Positions 52,062 to 60,743 of a stretch of DNA of 64,000 nucleotides are shown piece after piece. The notes beneath the pieces are model-generated. The model was given only the letters and a program-made list of their open reading frames with translations, made no database searches and was not told the origin of the DNA. The position numbers and the translations under genes are program-made. Positions within the stretch are counted from its first letter, which is position 1. Every line of letters starts with the position of its first letter. Source of the stretch: Glycomyces xiaoerkulensis (GTDB taxonomy: Bacteria; Actinomycetota; Actinomycetes; Mycobacteriales; Micromonosporaceae); contig NZ_PGGV01000037.1 of NCBI RefSeq assembly GCF_002798405.1, positions 310,001-374,000 of the forward strand, written 5' to 3'.

Positions 52062-52514
52062 GTGCGATATGGCGCTCGATGCGCTGGAGATGGGCCTGTG
52101 GGTCCGAGCCCGCGACGGGCAGGACACCTCGGGGGGCTGGTGCATCAATCCGACCGCGGCGTCCAAAACCGAGCCGTGCGCTACACCGAGCGGCTCGCCG
52201 ACGCCCAGGCCGTGGACTCGGTCGGCTCCAATGGCGACTCGTATGACACCGCGACGGCCGAAGCGACGGGCTCGCTGTTCAAGGCAGAGCAGGTCCGGAC
52301 CCGGGGGCTCTGGAAGTCGATCACCGACATCGAGAGCGCCACCGCCGAGTACGTCGACTGGTACAACCACCGACGCCTCCACGGCGAGCTCGACCACCGG
52401 CCGCCAGCCGAGGTCGAAGCCGACTACTGGGCGACCGGCTACCATCAACCCCCGACGCCCCAACCAGCCGCCGAAACCAGATAACCGAGCCTCCAAGAAA
52501 CCCGGGGCGATTCA
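52062..52514 (+). pseudogene. 3' fragment of a second IS3-type element
   Basis: Reads LDALEMGLWVRARDGQD, then after a frameshift near 52130 GLVHQSDRGVQN, SVGSNGDSYDTATAE and WYNHRRLHGELDHRPPAEVE to a stop at 52484. It is the C-terminal half of an IS3-type transposase different from the neighbouring one. The terminal repeat ends at 52514 (GAGCCTCCAAGAAACCCGGG...TTCA). 5' part lost at the IS3 junction. Confidence 0.82.
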
Positions 52515-52540
52515 CTAGCATCTCGCAAAGGAGACGTCCT

Positions 52541-54514
52541 ATGCCATCGGAGCCTGAGGACTTCGCCCTGGATCTGTACTTCACTGAAGTCGACTGCGAA
52601 AGCTGCGGGCAATCCCATCCCCTGGCTCTGGGGTGTCGGCATTGCGGAACCGATCCGGTCCCTGATCCTCACGTTACACGTCGCACCGAGATCGTCGCTG
52701 ATGCCCTCGATATTCTCGACCTGTCTGTGGCAGCTCCTCCAGCATCAACCATCCAACCCTACTTGGAGGATTCTGGGCCGCTTGGGGAGTGGATATCGCG
52801 ACTGAGCAACCTCCTTGTCCTGGTGTGTGACGAACAGGACGTGGCAGTCGAGCTGCAGGCACACGTGCAAAACCTGGTCGCGTGGCGGGATGAGCTGGCT
52901 GCCGCACCGCGTCTGCGTCCGAGCTTGTGGCGGTTGGATCTGCTGCGTGCATCGGTGGCATCGCTGATCGATGCCACACGAGCGTTCCTGCGCGGAATGG
53001 TCGCTCCCAACGGTGACTCGGCGCTCTCGCTGTGGCAGACAGCGAATGAGTCCATCGCTGCTGCGAACGAGCTCCTCGAAGACGCGGTGGAGCGCCTGGC
53101 GCGCCGCTCGCGCACCACAGCATCCGATGCAGCCGACTCGAATGAGTTGCTCATCCGCATGGCTGAAGAACTTGCGCGCGATATCGATATTCACGCCGAC
53201 GCTGAGATCCCGGCCGATATCGCAGCGATCTACACGCAGATCACTGGTGATGCTGAGTGCCCTGTCACGCCCGCTGTCAGCCTGACAATGGCCCAGGTAC
53301 AGATCGACCTGCTGGCTGACCGCGACCGGTTCTGGAAGTGCGCGGGAATCACGTACCGCCGACTCACCAGCACCGTCTCACGCGGTTGCGCCAAGTTCGG
53401 TGAGGTGATCGCTCACGACGGCTGGTTCGACCACTTCCATGAGATGCACCGGGAACTGCAGATGGCTGGCGGCGAATTCCAGACGCTCCTACGCAGTGAG
53501 AATCCCGAACGTCAGGTTCGCGCGCTCATCCGCTTCGGTCACGTGCTGGCCGAACGGCTCTCACCGTTCCTTCTCGCAACGGTCCTCGCGGCATACAAGG
53601 ATCGAGACTACGGAGAGCTCATCGATGTAGGTTTTGGGGATCTGCTGGGCCAGGCTCGCGATGTCCGCCTCGAGACGCTACTGCTGGGCTTGGACAAGGC
53701 CCTGCGCCACGCCGATGCACACGGACGCCTCCAGCGCATCGACGTCGAGAACCAGATCGTGTACTTCACCGCCGAACAGCGGGAGTACGACTCGCTGACC
53801 TTTAACCAACTCATAGATCGAGTCTTGGCAGGATGGGAGTCCGCGCATGCGATGCTCACCGGAGTCATCATCGCGCTGATCAACGGGGGCCATACCGACA
53901 AGCTGCGGCTGTTCGACGACCTCGGCTTTACCATCCCTGAACGCGTCGACTTCATCCTCGCGGCGATGGGATGGACTGATCGACACGTGAGCCTGGACGG
54001 AGCGACGCTCCGCATCGAGGCGAACGTCGATCCCGACCTCAAACTCATCGGTGCGGTGAGAGTTATCGCGCACGAACTTGATGCGGCCGAGAACATCGAA
54101 CTCTCGTTGCAACGGGGCGACGTTCGGGAGACTTGGCAGGGACCAACCACCTGCTTCACCAACAATCATGCCACCGCGGAGCCTGGGCTCGCGATGGCGT
54201 GGGTCATGCGGCGTTGGCAGCACAATGGGGCTCCCGCAATCGACCGCTCACTCGCACGTATCGCCTTCGCGCGCACCATACTAGCGAGGCTCGTCGAAGT
54301 CGGCGACGTCGCCCGCGTTCGGCCGCTCGTCGTTACAGGTGCCTTCATCGCGCGCCAGCTCGATGACCACCGACTCATCGACGCGGTACTAACCCTGGTC
54401 CGGTTCTGTAACGATCTGAATGGCGGACAGGCAACGGATACGCAGTGGCGACGTGCGACAGGCGAACTCACGCGACTTGGCGCTTCGGAGGCCAGACCAC
54501 TTCCTCGCTTCTGA
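52541..54514 (+). CDS. 657-residue zinc-ribbon protein of unknown function
   Basis: ATG at 52541 with AAAGGAG. The N-terminus has a zinc ribbon (Cys19-x2-Cys22, Cys32-x2-Cys35), and the rest is mostly helical, with RLETLLLGLDKALRHADAHG (an HxxA-H-x-D-like element) and a beta-rich part around 440-520. I recognise no family; the LRHADAHGRLQ motif recalls apoptosis- or defence-type proteins that sense RNA/DNA but this is weak. It is the first intact gene right of the IS nest and is convergent with the KAP NTPase gene, 11 bp apart, in the island. Confidence 0.78.
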   Translation: MPSEPEDFALDLYFTEVDCESCGQSHPLALGCRHCGTDPVPDPHVTRRTEIVADALDILDLSVAAPPASTIQPYLEDSGPLGEWISRLSNLLVLVCDEQDVAVELQAHVQNLVAWRDELAAAPRLRPSLWRLDLLRASVASLIDATRAFLRGMVAPNGDSALSLWQTANESIAAANELLEDAVERLARRSRTTASDAADSNELLIRMAEELARDIDIHADAEIPADIAAIYTQITGDAECPVTPAVSLTMAQVQIDLLADRDRFWKCAGITYRRLTSTVSRGCAKFGEVIAHDGWFDHFHEMHRELQMAGGEFQTLLRSENPERQVRALIRFGHVLAERLSPFLLATVLAAYKDRDYGELIDVGFGDLLGQARDVRLETLLLGLDKALRHADAHGRLQRIDVENQIVYFTAEQREYDSLTFNQLIDRVLAGWESAHAMLTGVIIALINGGHTDKLRLFDDLGFTIPERVDFILAAMGWTDRHVSLDGATLRIEANVDPDLKLIGAVRVIAHELDAAENIELSLQRGDVRETWQGPTTCFTNNHATAEPGLAMAWVMRRWQHNGAPAIDRSLARIAFARTILARLVEVGDVARVRPLVVTGAFIARQLDDHRLIDAVLTLVRFCNDLNGGQATDTQWRRATGELTRLGASEARPLPRF

Positions 54515-54525
54515 ACTTGGGCTGC

Positions 54526-56613
54526 TCACTCTCGAGCTACGGCAGAGTGAGGTGGCCGTTTTACTCGGCCGGTGGCGTAGGCGCGCCGGTTGGCCCAGGC
54601 CAGGTCCGTATCATCGACTTCGATCGTCGGTAGTTCATACCAGGGGTCCGGGTCCGGGGGCGCGAGTAGGTTGAACCGTGACTGGTCGAACTCACGAAGC
54701 CGATATGGACGCTCGGCGGCGCCGAGCAACTGCTGTGGAATGACGCATCGTGCCGCAATGTCGGCAAGAGAACACTCTTGGTTCTTCAGCGCCACCGCAA
54801 TCCGTTCGGCCAGGGCGTCTCGGCGGTTCTTGCTAGTGAGGAAGTCGACCATCCAGCCTGGGCCTTCGCCTTCAGGAGCGTCGTCGCCTGCGCGGAGATG
54901 GTCCAGGAATTCTTCGATCATGGACGGACACATTGCCGCGGCGACGTCGTCGAGCCATGCGAGGCCCGGCTTTTGGTGTTCGGCAGTGCGGATGATCTGC
55001 GCCTGGACGGCCAGGCTTGAAGCGCCCGCCAGCGCCTTCGCGATCGAAGCGGGTGCGGCGTGGTCCGACAACTGCAGCAGCATCACTGCAATCCATTCGA
55101 TTGCGGAGCTGCGCGGGCGTGCGAGGTATCCGGAGTCAGTCGGCAGCTGGTCGAGGTTTGACAGAACCGAGGCGATCACCGTCAATCGCTGGTGGTCGCC
55201 GCTGCTGTCGATGGCCATCGCTGTGGTCGCCTGAGCGGCCTTGTCGATGACGAGCACGACCCGGCCACCTTCCGGCTGTGTCAACAAGGCGCGGAGAGTG
55301 GTGTCGGCTCCCTCTCCCGCGGCGGCGACGCCCCGGGCGACTTCGATGTCGGAGAGGTCATGGGTAGGAATGCCGAGTGCGAAGTAGCGGTCGAAGTACC
55401 GGTGGTCGCAGATGTGCTTCCCTGCATCCGGGTATCTCACACGAATCCCCGAGTCGATCTTCGGGAACAAGGTAGACAGGAGCACCCGCGCATCCTCCTG
55501 AGCGGGTGCCGGCACGGTCGACAGCAGTGATGCGAGATCGAACGGCTCATAGAGAGGGCCGGAGCCGCCGCTCCGCAGCTTGCCGGTGTGCCCGGAGATT
55601 AGTTCGTCCTTCCATTGGGGCAGCCGGGCGTAGAGCACCGGGAAGGTGGTCCGCAACAGGGTCAGGATGATCAGGTCCTCGTCGTTGATCTCGTCCTGGT
55701 CAACGAGCGGCAGATGGTGCCGCAGCTGGGCAAGATACCGGTCGATCGCTCGGGGCGTTGACAGCTGCGACAGGTACACCTTCTGGAGAGCGCCAAGTTT
55801 TCCGCTGGAGATCGCGCGCCGTCCGGCGTCAGCGAGCGCTTTGTCGATCCCCTCGTCGAGGCGGTCGATCAGCTGGGTCTCCAAGAGTGGAGGCACCACC
55901 AGCGGGTACTGGACGATCTTCTCAAGGAACCGTGCGGCCGCGTCCGACTCGCCTCCGATGAGGTCCGTCTCCGAGAGCGTTTGGAAGAGCGTGGCCTCGT
56001 CGTACGCGAGGAGGTAGTGGACTCCTTTGAATCGCCCCAGGAGCCTGACGACCTTCAGCAGGCCGAGGAGCTCGGTGCTCTGGAGGCGGTCGATGTCGTC
56101 GGCGATGAGCAGGATCGGCGTCTTCAGGGAGAGCAGGTCACTTTCGGCCCGGTGAAACGCCTTGTCCCAGGGCTCCTGCTTGACGAGTGCCTCACTGGCC
56201 ATCTTGGCAGTGGCGGCGACCGTGCCTCCGATCCAGGGAATGGCTTTCGTTGCTGGCGCTGCAACCTGGGCCAGTGTGCCCAGGGACTTGCGCAGTCGCT
56301 TCGCTTTCTTCGGCGGCAACGCGGTGCTCAAGGATGCATAGAAGTCTCCGAGCAGCCCGTCCAGATCACTGGTGGCCCATGGTGTGAAACGAGCAACCTG
56401 CCAAGCAGAGTACGAGGTCTCGATCTCCTCCTGGATCATGGCGAGCATCGAGCTCTTACCGCTGCCCCATGCTCCGGTCAGCCCGAAGACGATGCTGCTC
56501 TTGCCCGGATCGCTCTCCGTGATCAGTCGCGCCGCCTGTACCGCGTAGGCGACCCTGTCGAAGACATCCTCGTCCTTCGACGCAATCGGCTCGTCGCTCC
56601 AAACTTCAACCAT
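54526..56613 (-). CDS. KAP-family P-loop NTPase
   Basis: 695 residues from the ATG at 56613 (GGAG upstream). KAP domain: Walker A GAWGSGKS (47-54), a hydrophobic insertion at 117-140 typical of the family, Walker B PILLIADDIDRL with Asp172-Asp173, and SYLSQLSTPRAIDRYLAQLR-type sensor region. The C-terminal 300 residues are helical. KAP NTPases of bacteria occur in defence islands (e.g. QatA of the Qat system) and mobile elements. Convergent neighbour: the 657-residue zinc-ribbon protein; divergent neighbour: a winged-helix protein. A joint system is possible. Confidence 0.9.
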   Translation of the reverse strand: MVEVWSDEPIASKDEDVFDRVAYAVQAARLITESDPGKSSIVFGLTGAWGSGKSSMLAMIQEEIETSYSAWQVARFTPWATSDLDGLLGDFYASLSTALPPKKAKRLRKSLGTLAQVAAPATKAIPWIGGTVAATAKMASEALVKQEPWDKAFHRAESDLLSLKTPILLIADDIDRLQSTELLGLLKVVRLLGRFKGVHYLLAYDEATLFQTLSETDLIGGESDAAARFLEKIVQYPLVVPPLLETQLIDRLDEGIDKALADAGRRAISSGKLGALQKVYLSQLSTPRAIDRYLAQLRHHLPLVDQDEINDEDLIILTLLRTTFPVLYARLPQWKDELISGHTGKLRSGGSGPLYEPFDLASLLSTVPAPAQEDARVLLSTLFPKIDSGIRVRYPDAGKHICDHRYFDRYFALGIPTHDLSDIEVARGVAAAGEGADTTLRALLTQPEGGRVVLVIDKAAQATTAMAIDSSGDHQRLTVIASVLSNLDQLPTDSGYLARPRSSAIEWIAVMLLQLSDHAAPASIAKALAGASSLAVQAQIIRTAEHQKPGLAWLDDVAAAMCPSMIEEFLDHLRAGDDAPEGEGPGWMVDFLTSKNRRDALAERIAVALKNQECSLADIAARCVIPQQLLGAAERPYRLREFDQSRFNLLAPPDPDPWYELPTIEVDDTDLAWANRRAYATGRVKRPPHSAVARE

Positions 56614-56739
56614 GACTCCAGTGTGATCGCAGACTCCGACACTCGCGCAACGCGAAATCCGAGCGGCCGACCCACAGCGTGTCAGCATCGAGGTATGGCT
56701 CCTGCTGTTCTCGCCACTGCCGCTGGAAGGTTGACGTAG

Positions 56740-58212
56740 GTGGAGCGCACCGGTCCGTTGAATGAGCGGCAACTCAAGGTCCTCGGTCTTGTCGGTGGAG
56801 GCGATGATCTCAGCGGTTCCGGGTCGGTGGGGTATCGGAACACGGCGAGGGCTTTGCAGTCTCGCGGTCTGGTCTCGGTGAGCCGGAGCGGGGGCCGGTG
56901 GCAGGCGATCATCACCGAGGCCGGTCGGTACTACCTCGAGCACGGTACACACCCTGATAATGCGCCTGGCCACGCGGCGGCTGGCCGGACACCAAGACAG
57001 CGCGCCAGCACTGCCGACGTCGTATCAGACACGCGCCCCAAGTACGGGACGCTCGCGCTGAATCGGTCGGCATCGCCGGGTGAGCGGCATGGCGACGCCG
57101 TGGAGTTGATCGAGCGGTTGCGCACGGAGCGGATCGTGGACTTGCTGTCATTGTCGGCACCCGAGCAGGGCCGGTGGCGCAAGACCATCGACTACGCGAA
57201 GCGGCACGGTCTGGTGCCCGAAGGCCATCGGATCGAATGCAACCAACCGGTCGCCGGCACGATGACTGTCCGGCTCGTCGCCGCCGTCCATCCCACCGCT
57301 GCCCGGAAACGGGCCGCGACGTTCCCGCCGGTCGCGGTTCCCGACCGACTTGATCAGCCCCACCCGGTCATCGCTCAGCTGCGAGACGACTCCGAACGAA
57401 TGGCGACGCCGAGCCAGGTGCGCCACCGCGGCCTCTGCATGCTGCAGGGCCTCGCCCAGGCCGCGGTCGAACGCGGCTGGGACGTCACCGACCATGCCAC
57501 TGACCGAAGCGGCATCCCGTCGGAGAAGCAGCGGATTCGCCTCGCCCGCGAAGGAGCGATCCGGATCGGGATCCGCGGGTTCACGTACACGGTCACGGTC
57601 GACCAGAAGTCCCCGCAGACACCCGACCCCACCAAGGCCGGCCACCTCAAGGTCACACTCCCCCAGTCGTACACGGGCATGCAATCGACGTGGACCGACG
57701 CTAAGACGGTCCCGCTGGAGCAGCGGCTGCCCGAAGTGATCGAGGCACTCGCCCAACGCGCTGCAGCGGATCGGAAAAGGATCGCCGCGGAAGCGCGCTC
57801 AAAGGCCGCCCAGCAGCAAGCCCGGGATGCAGACGCCGCTCGCGACCGGGGGCGGGCGGTCGAGGGATTCCTGGCCGACGAACTCGATCGCCAAGCCCGG
57901 GCATTGGAGCGGTGGCGCCGCCTCACCGCCTACTGCGACCGCCTCGAAGCACACCTGGACGCAGCCGATCCCCAAGCGGCGGAGGTCGAATCCGCTCGTT
58001 CATGGCTCGCCTGGGCACGCGCCCACACCGCGACACTCGACCCGTTCAAGGAGCTGCCGGGCCTACCCGAAGTGCCCGACCACCGCCCCGCTTTCGGGAA
58101 CGACGAAAAACCCCACCACCCGGCGACCGATGTTTGTGCTGGTAGAACGCCCACCATCCCGGAGTTTCCTAGAACATGGGACGCGGGCCGGGGGTTTCAC
58201 CCCCACGGGTGA
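56740..58212 (+). CDS. 490-residue protein with N-terminal winged helix, unknown function
   Basis: GTG start at 56740, 126 bp divergent from the KAP gene. Residues 1-70 look like a winged helix (NERQLKVLGLVGGG; NTARALQSRGLVSVSR; ITEAGRYYLEHG). The middle has IRIGIRGFTYTVTVDQKSP and the end a long coiled coil (AADRKRIAAEARSKAAQQQA...). I recall similar proteins as hypothetical genes in actinomycete mobile regions. It is the last gene before the attachment site. Confidence 0.75.
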   Translation: MERTGPLNERQLKVLGLVGGGDDLSGSGSVGYRNTARALQSRGLVSVSRSGGRWQAIITEAGRYYLEHGTHPDNAPGHAAAGRTPRQRASTADVVSDTRPKYGTLALNRSASPGERHGDAVELIERLRTERIVDLLSLSAPEQGRWRKTIDYAKRHGLVPEGHRIECNQPVAGTMTVRLVAAVHPTAARKRAATFPPVAVPDRLDQPHPVIAQLRDDSERMATPSQVRHRGLCMLQGLAQAAVERGWDVTDHATDRSGIPSEKQRIRLAREGAIRIGIRGFTYTVTVDQKSPQTPDPTKAGHLKVTLPQSYTGMQSTWTDAKTVPLEQRLPEVIEALAQRAAADRKRIAAEARSKAAQQQARDADAARDRGRAVEGFLADELDRQARALERWRRLTAYCDRLEAHLDAADPQAAEVESARSWLAWARAHTATLDPFKELPGLPEVPDHRPAFGNDEKPHHPATDVCAGRTPTIPEFPRTWDAGRGFHPHG

Positions 58213-58449
58213 ACGATGCTGAACCACTGTCATTTCCGGTCCGGAACTTTGGCCGGTATTTGGCCGGAAACTGGTTGGCGACAGCCGGACGACGCCGGAC
58301 GCGGTTGGCGACGGCGATCCGGACAAGTGACGTAATCGCAGATCACCGGCACCGAACGGCGAGATTTCGTACACAGAGGCGGATGTTCGAAGGCCATGGA
58401 ACCGAACAGCCCGGACAATCCAGCGTTGATGCAGGTCAGCAGGGTTCTA
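58213..58449. other. Gap between island end and attachment site
   Basis: 237 bp with repeated TTTGGCCGG/TTGGCGAC words around 58240-58312. No gene seen. Confidence 0.4.
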
Positions 58450-58505
58450 CTGGCGGAGGATGAGGGATTCGAACCCTCGACCGGGATCAACCGGAACCCG
58501 CTTAG
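58450..58505 (-). repeat. Attachment-site copy within tRNA-Ser(GCU)
   Basis: The 56-bp partner of 43624-43679, covering the 3' half of the intact tRNA gene from the CCA end to the anticodon. Confidence 0.9.
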
Positions 58506-58540
58506 CAGGCGGGCGCACTAGGCCACTATGCGAATCCTCC
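58451..58540 (-). tRNA. tRNA-Ser(GCU)
   Basis: 90 nt including an encoded CCA. Acceptor GGAGGAT/ATCCTCC, anticodon GCU in CTGCTAA, a long variable arm (CCGGTTGATCCCGG) and T-loop GTTCGAATC, all as expected for a serine tRNA. Its 3' half served as the integration site. Confidence 0.95.
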
Positions 58541-58621
58541 GGGCATGCCGCAGATACCGGCACGTACCGAGAAACGAGCATACCGGCAGGCGCGTTCGAT
58601 CGCTAGGCGGGTTCCGGTCGG

Positions 58622-59383
58622 TCAGAGCCAGCTCACGTGCGGCGCGACGAGCAGGAATCCGACGAAGGCGGCGATGTCGAGGAGGGTGTGGGCCACCACG
58701 AGCGGGCCGGTGCGCTTCCACCGGAGGAAGGCGAGGGCGAACACCGCGCCCATCACCGCGTTGCCGACGAAGCCGCCGATGCCCTGGTAGAGGTGGTAGG
58801 TGCCTCGCAGTGCGGCGTGGGCCAGGACGATGGCCACCGGGGACCAGGCCAGTTGCCGCAGACGGGTCACCAGGTAGCCGACGCCCACGACCTCTTCCAG
58901 GAGGGCGTTCTTCAGGGCCGCCAGGATCAGCACCGGGACCGCCCACCACACGTCGTTCAGGTTCGCGGCGGCGATCGTGACGTTGAGGCCCAGCTCCCGC
59001 GCCAACAGGTACAGGCCCAGGCCCGGGATGCCGATCGCGGCCGCGAGGGCGGCGCCGCCGAAGAGGTCGAACCCCGGGCGCCGCCCGTCCAGGCCGATCA
59101 AGCCGAAGGGGTTGCCGCGGTCCAGATCGAGCAGATGCAGGGCCAACGCCACCGGGGCCAGCGCCAGCGCGAGGCTGATGAGCTGCCGGCTCAGATCCAG
59201 CCACGGGCGCTCCTCCTCGGCCCGGGCGCTGTTCATCGCCACCGTCGCCTCGGACAGGCCCCCAGGCTCGGTCAGGGTCGCCAGGAAGCCGACGATCGCC
59301 CAGACGGCCGAGGCGCCGAGCGAGAGGGCGAGGACGATGACGACCTCCCGCTGGACGGTGCGGGAATGGAGCTCGTTCCTCAT
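58622..59383 (-). CDS. CPBP-family intramembrane metalloprotease (Abi-like)
   Basis: 253 residues with about eight hydrophobic segments. CPBP motifs are visible as ALLEEVVGVGYL, HAALRGTYHLYQG and HTLLDIAAF. The first motif lacks the Arg of the standard EExxxR, a form I associate with an actinomycete subgroup ending LRGTYHLYQG. Such proteins cleave prenylated or other membrane substrates; the substrate here is unknown. It lies between the two tRNA-Ser genes. ATG at 59383. Confidence 0.85.
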   Translation of the reverse strand: MRNELHSRTVQREVVIVLALSLGASAVWAIVGFLATLTEPGGLSEATVAMNSARAEEERPWLDLSRQLISLALALAPVALALHLLDLDRGNPFGLIGLDGRRPGFDLFGGAALAAAIGIPGLGLYLLARELGLNVTIAAANLNDVWWAVPVLILAALKNALLEEVVGVGYLVTRLRQLAWSPVAIVLAHAALRGTYHLYQGIGGFVGNAVMGAVFALAFLRWKRTGPLVVAHTLLDIAAFVGFLLVAPHVSWL

Positions 59384-59603
59384 ACGCTCCGAGCCTGCCA
59401 GAGCCGGTGGCGGAATTCCGCGGTGGTCGCACGGCTTGTGCGACGGGCCGTGTCCGATCGCGTGCAGAATCGAGGACAGAGAGGCGAGGTGCTGTGAACC
59501 TCATCCCACTCGGCGACGCTCAAAGATCGCGGCACCTCGCTTTTCGCCCTCTGAGCTCTCCCTTTGTCTGTCGTCTCCTTGACATTTCGCGGTCCGGGTC
59601 GGG

Positions 59604-59622
59604 TAAGGTTAGCCCAGCCTTA
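59604..59622. promoter_or_regulatory. IdeR/DmdR-type iron box
   Basis: TAAGGTTAGCCCAGCCTTA matches the actinobacterial iron-box consensus TTAGGTTAG(G/C)CTAACCTAA at about 15 of 19 positions and is itself a good dyad. It lies 47 bp upstream of the FhuF-like gene start, so the gene should be repressed by iron. Confidence 0.82.
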
Positions 59623-59668
59623 CCTGAGAGGGGTTGCCGATGGGATTCGCGCGTGTGGAGGGCCTCGA

Positions 59669-60514
59669 GTGCTGAGCGCCGCCGCCGTCGAAGCCCAGTG
59701 CCCTGAAACGCGAGGGCAACCCCTGGATCGGCCGTCCTATCCCGACCTGCTGGCACCGCTGCGCGCTGGTGCCGACCGCATCACGCGCCACCACGGGCCG
59801 CAGCCGCTGATGGGACTGCGCCGCTGGCTCGACGGCCGGGCGGCCCCCGAGGGCACGCACATGACCGGCGCCTCCCTCGCCGCCGGCCGCACCGGGGAAC
59901 TGCTCGCCGACTCGGCCCGTCTCTGGGGCGGTTCCCCGCACGCCTCGGCTGCGCTGGCCTGGAAGACCTACTGCTACTGGGCGGTCGCCCCGGTCGTGCT
60001 CGGATACGTTTCGGCCCGGCGCGTGCCGCTGCTGGAGGCCGACGACTTCCAGTTCACCATCGCCGCCGACGGCGAGCCGCGCTTCTCCGGCCGCCAGCTC
60101 CGGCCCCGCTTCCTGGCGCTGCCCGACGACCCGCTCGCCGATGCCGCGGGCGTCGAGGTCGTCGCCAACGACGCCGAGCTGCTCGAGCGGCTGGGCAAGT
60201 CGCTGTTCGAGGCCCACCTCGATCCGGTGATGGAGGCGATCCGGGGCCGGGTCCGCCTCGGTCGGCGGACCCTCCTGGGCTCGCTCGCCTCCGGCCTGGC
60301 CTACGCGGTCACCACCTGCGCCCCCGCCGGCCGCGAGTCGGCCGAGTCGGTCGCTCGGACGCTGCTGGAGACCTTCGGCGTCGCCGACTTGGTCGACCTC
60401 GGCACCGACGGGGCCGGCCGCCTGGTCTACCGGCGCCACACCTGCTGCCTGGCGTTCACCATCGACGGCTGCGGCACCTGCGCCACCTGCTGCATCCAAA
60501 CCGAGCGACGTTGA
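59669..60514 (+). CDS. FhuF-like ferric iron reductase ([2Fe-2S])
   Basis: 281 residues from the GTG at 59669, with GGAGGG seven bases upstream. The C-terminus ends in CCLAFTIDGCGTCATCC, the C-C-x10-C-x2-C cluster ligand motif of the FhuF family, and the middle has an AWKTYCYWAVAPVVLGYVSA stretch. FhuF proteins reduce ferric siderophore complexes after import. An iron box precedes it, in agreement with this role. No siderophore transporter is adjacent; it stands alone between tRNA genes. Confidence 0.9.
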   Translation: MLSAAAVEAQCPETRGQPLDRPSYPDLLAPLRAGADRITRHHGPQPLMGLRRWLDGRAAPEGTHMTGASLAAGRTGELLADSARLWGGSPHASAALAWKTYCYWAVAPVVLGYVSARRVPLLEADDFQFTIAADGEPRFSGRQLRPRFLALPDDPLADAAGVEVVANDAELLERLGKSLFEAHLDPVMEAIRGRVRLGRRTLLGSLASGLAYAVTTCAPAGRESAESVARTLLETFGVADLVDLGTDGAGRLVYRRHTCCLAFTIDGCGTCATCCIQTERR

Positions 60515-60556
60515 ACCGCCACGCCTTTGGTAGATTTGGCTAGCCTTTGCGCGCCC

Positions 60557-60645
60557 GGAGGTGTCGCATAGTGGACTAGTGCAGCGGTCTTGAAAACCGC
60601 CGTGGGTCTCAAAGCCCACCGTGGGTTCGAATCCCACCGCCTCCG
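60557..60645 (+). tRNA. tRNA-Ser(UGA)
   Basis: 89 nt, no encoded CCA. Acceptor GGAGGTG/CGCCTCC, anticodon UGA in CTTGAAA, long variable arm and T-arm GTGGGTTCGAATCCCAC. An integrase gene lies just downstream in the opposite orientation, so its 3' end is probably the attachment site of the next element. Confidence 0.95.
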
Positions 60646-60658
60646 CAACACCAGCAGA

Positions 60659-60698
60659 AACGGCCCTTGACCAGGCAATACCTTGGTCAAGGGCCGTT
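60659..60698. terminator. Bidirectional terminator between tRNA-Ser(UGA) and integrase
   Basis: A perfect 15-bp stem AACGGCCCTTGACCA (60659-60673)/TGGTCAAGGGCCGTT (60684-60698) with a 10-nt loop. Confidence 0.85.
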
Positions 60699-60743
60699 CG
60701 CGTTCGTACTCAAGAGGTACGGCTGAGTCCGGCTCGGCGCGGC

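Larger units (their letters stand above)
43624..58505. mobile_element. Genomic island inserted at tRNA-Ser(GCU), probable defence island
   Basis: Bounded by a 56-bp perfect direct repeat (43624-43679 and 58450-58505) that equals the 3' half of the tRNA-Ser gene at the right end. Cargo: a small protein, a STAND NTPase, a 294-residue protein, IS debris, a 657-residue zinc-ribbon protein, a KAP NTPase and a winged-helix protein. Lower and more variable GC than the flanks. No integrase remains inside, so it is either fixed or moved by an enzyme in trans. Confidence 0.82.

Noticed and set aside
50741-52066. Target-site duplication of the IS3 element
   Set aside because: Bases beside the two ends (ACATG and GTGCG) do not form a clean direct repeat, so none is claimed.
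58238-58330. Repeated GGCCGG/TTGGCGAC words resembling short direct repeats
   Set aside because: Irregular spacing and no constant spacer length; not a CRISPR array or a clear iteron set.
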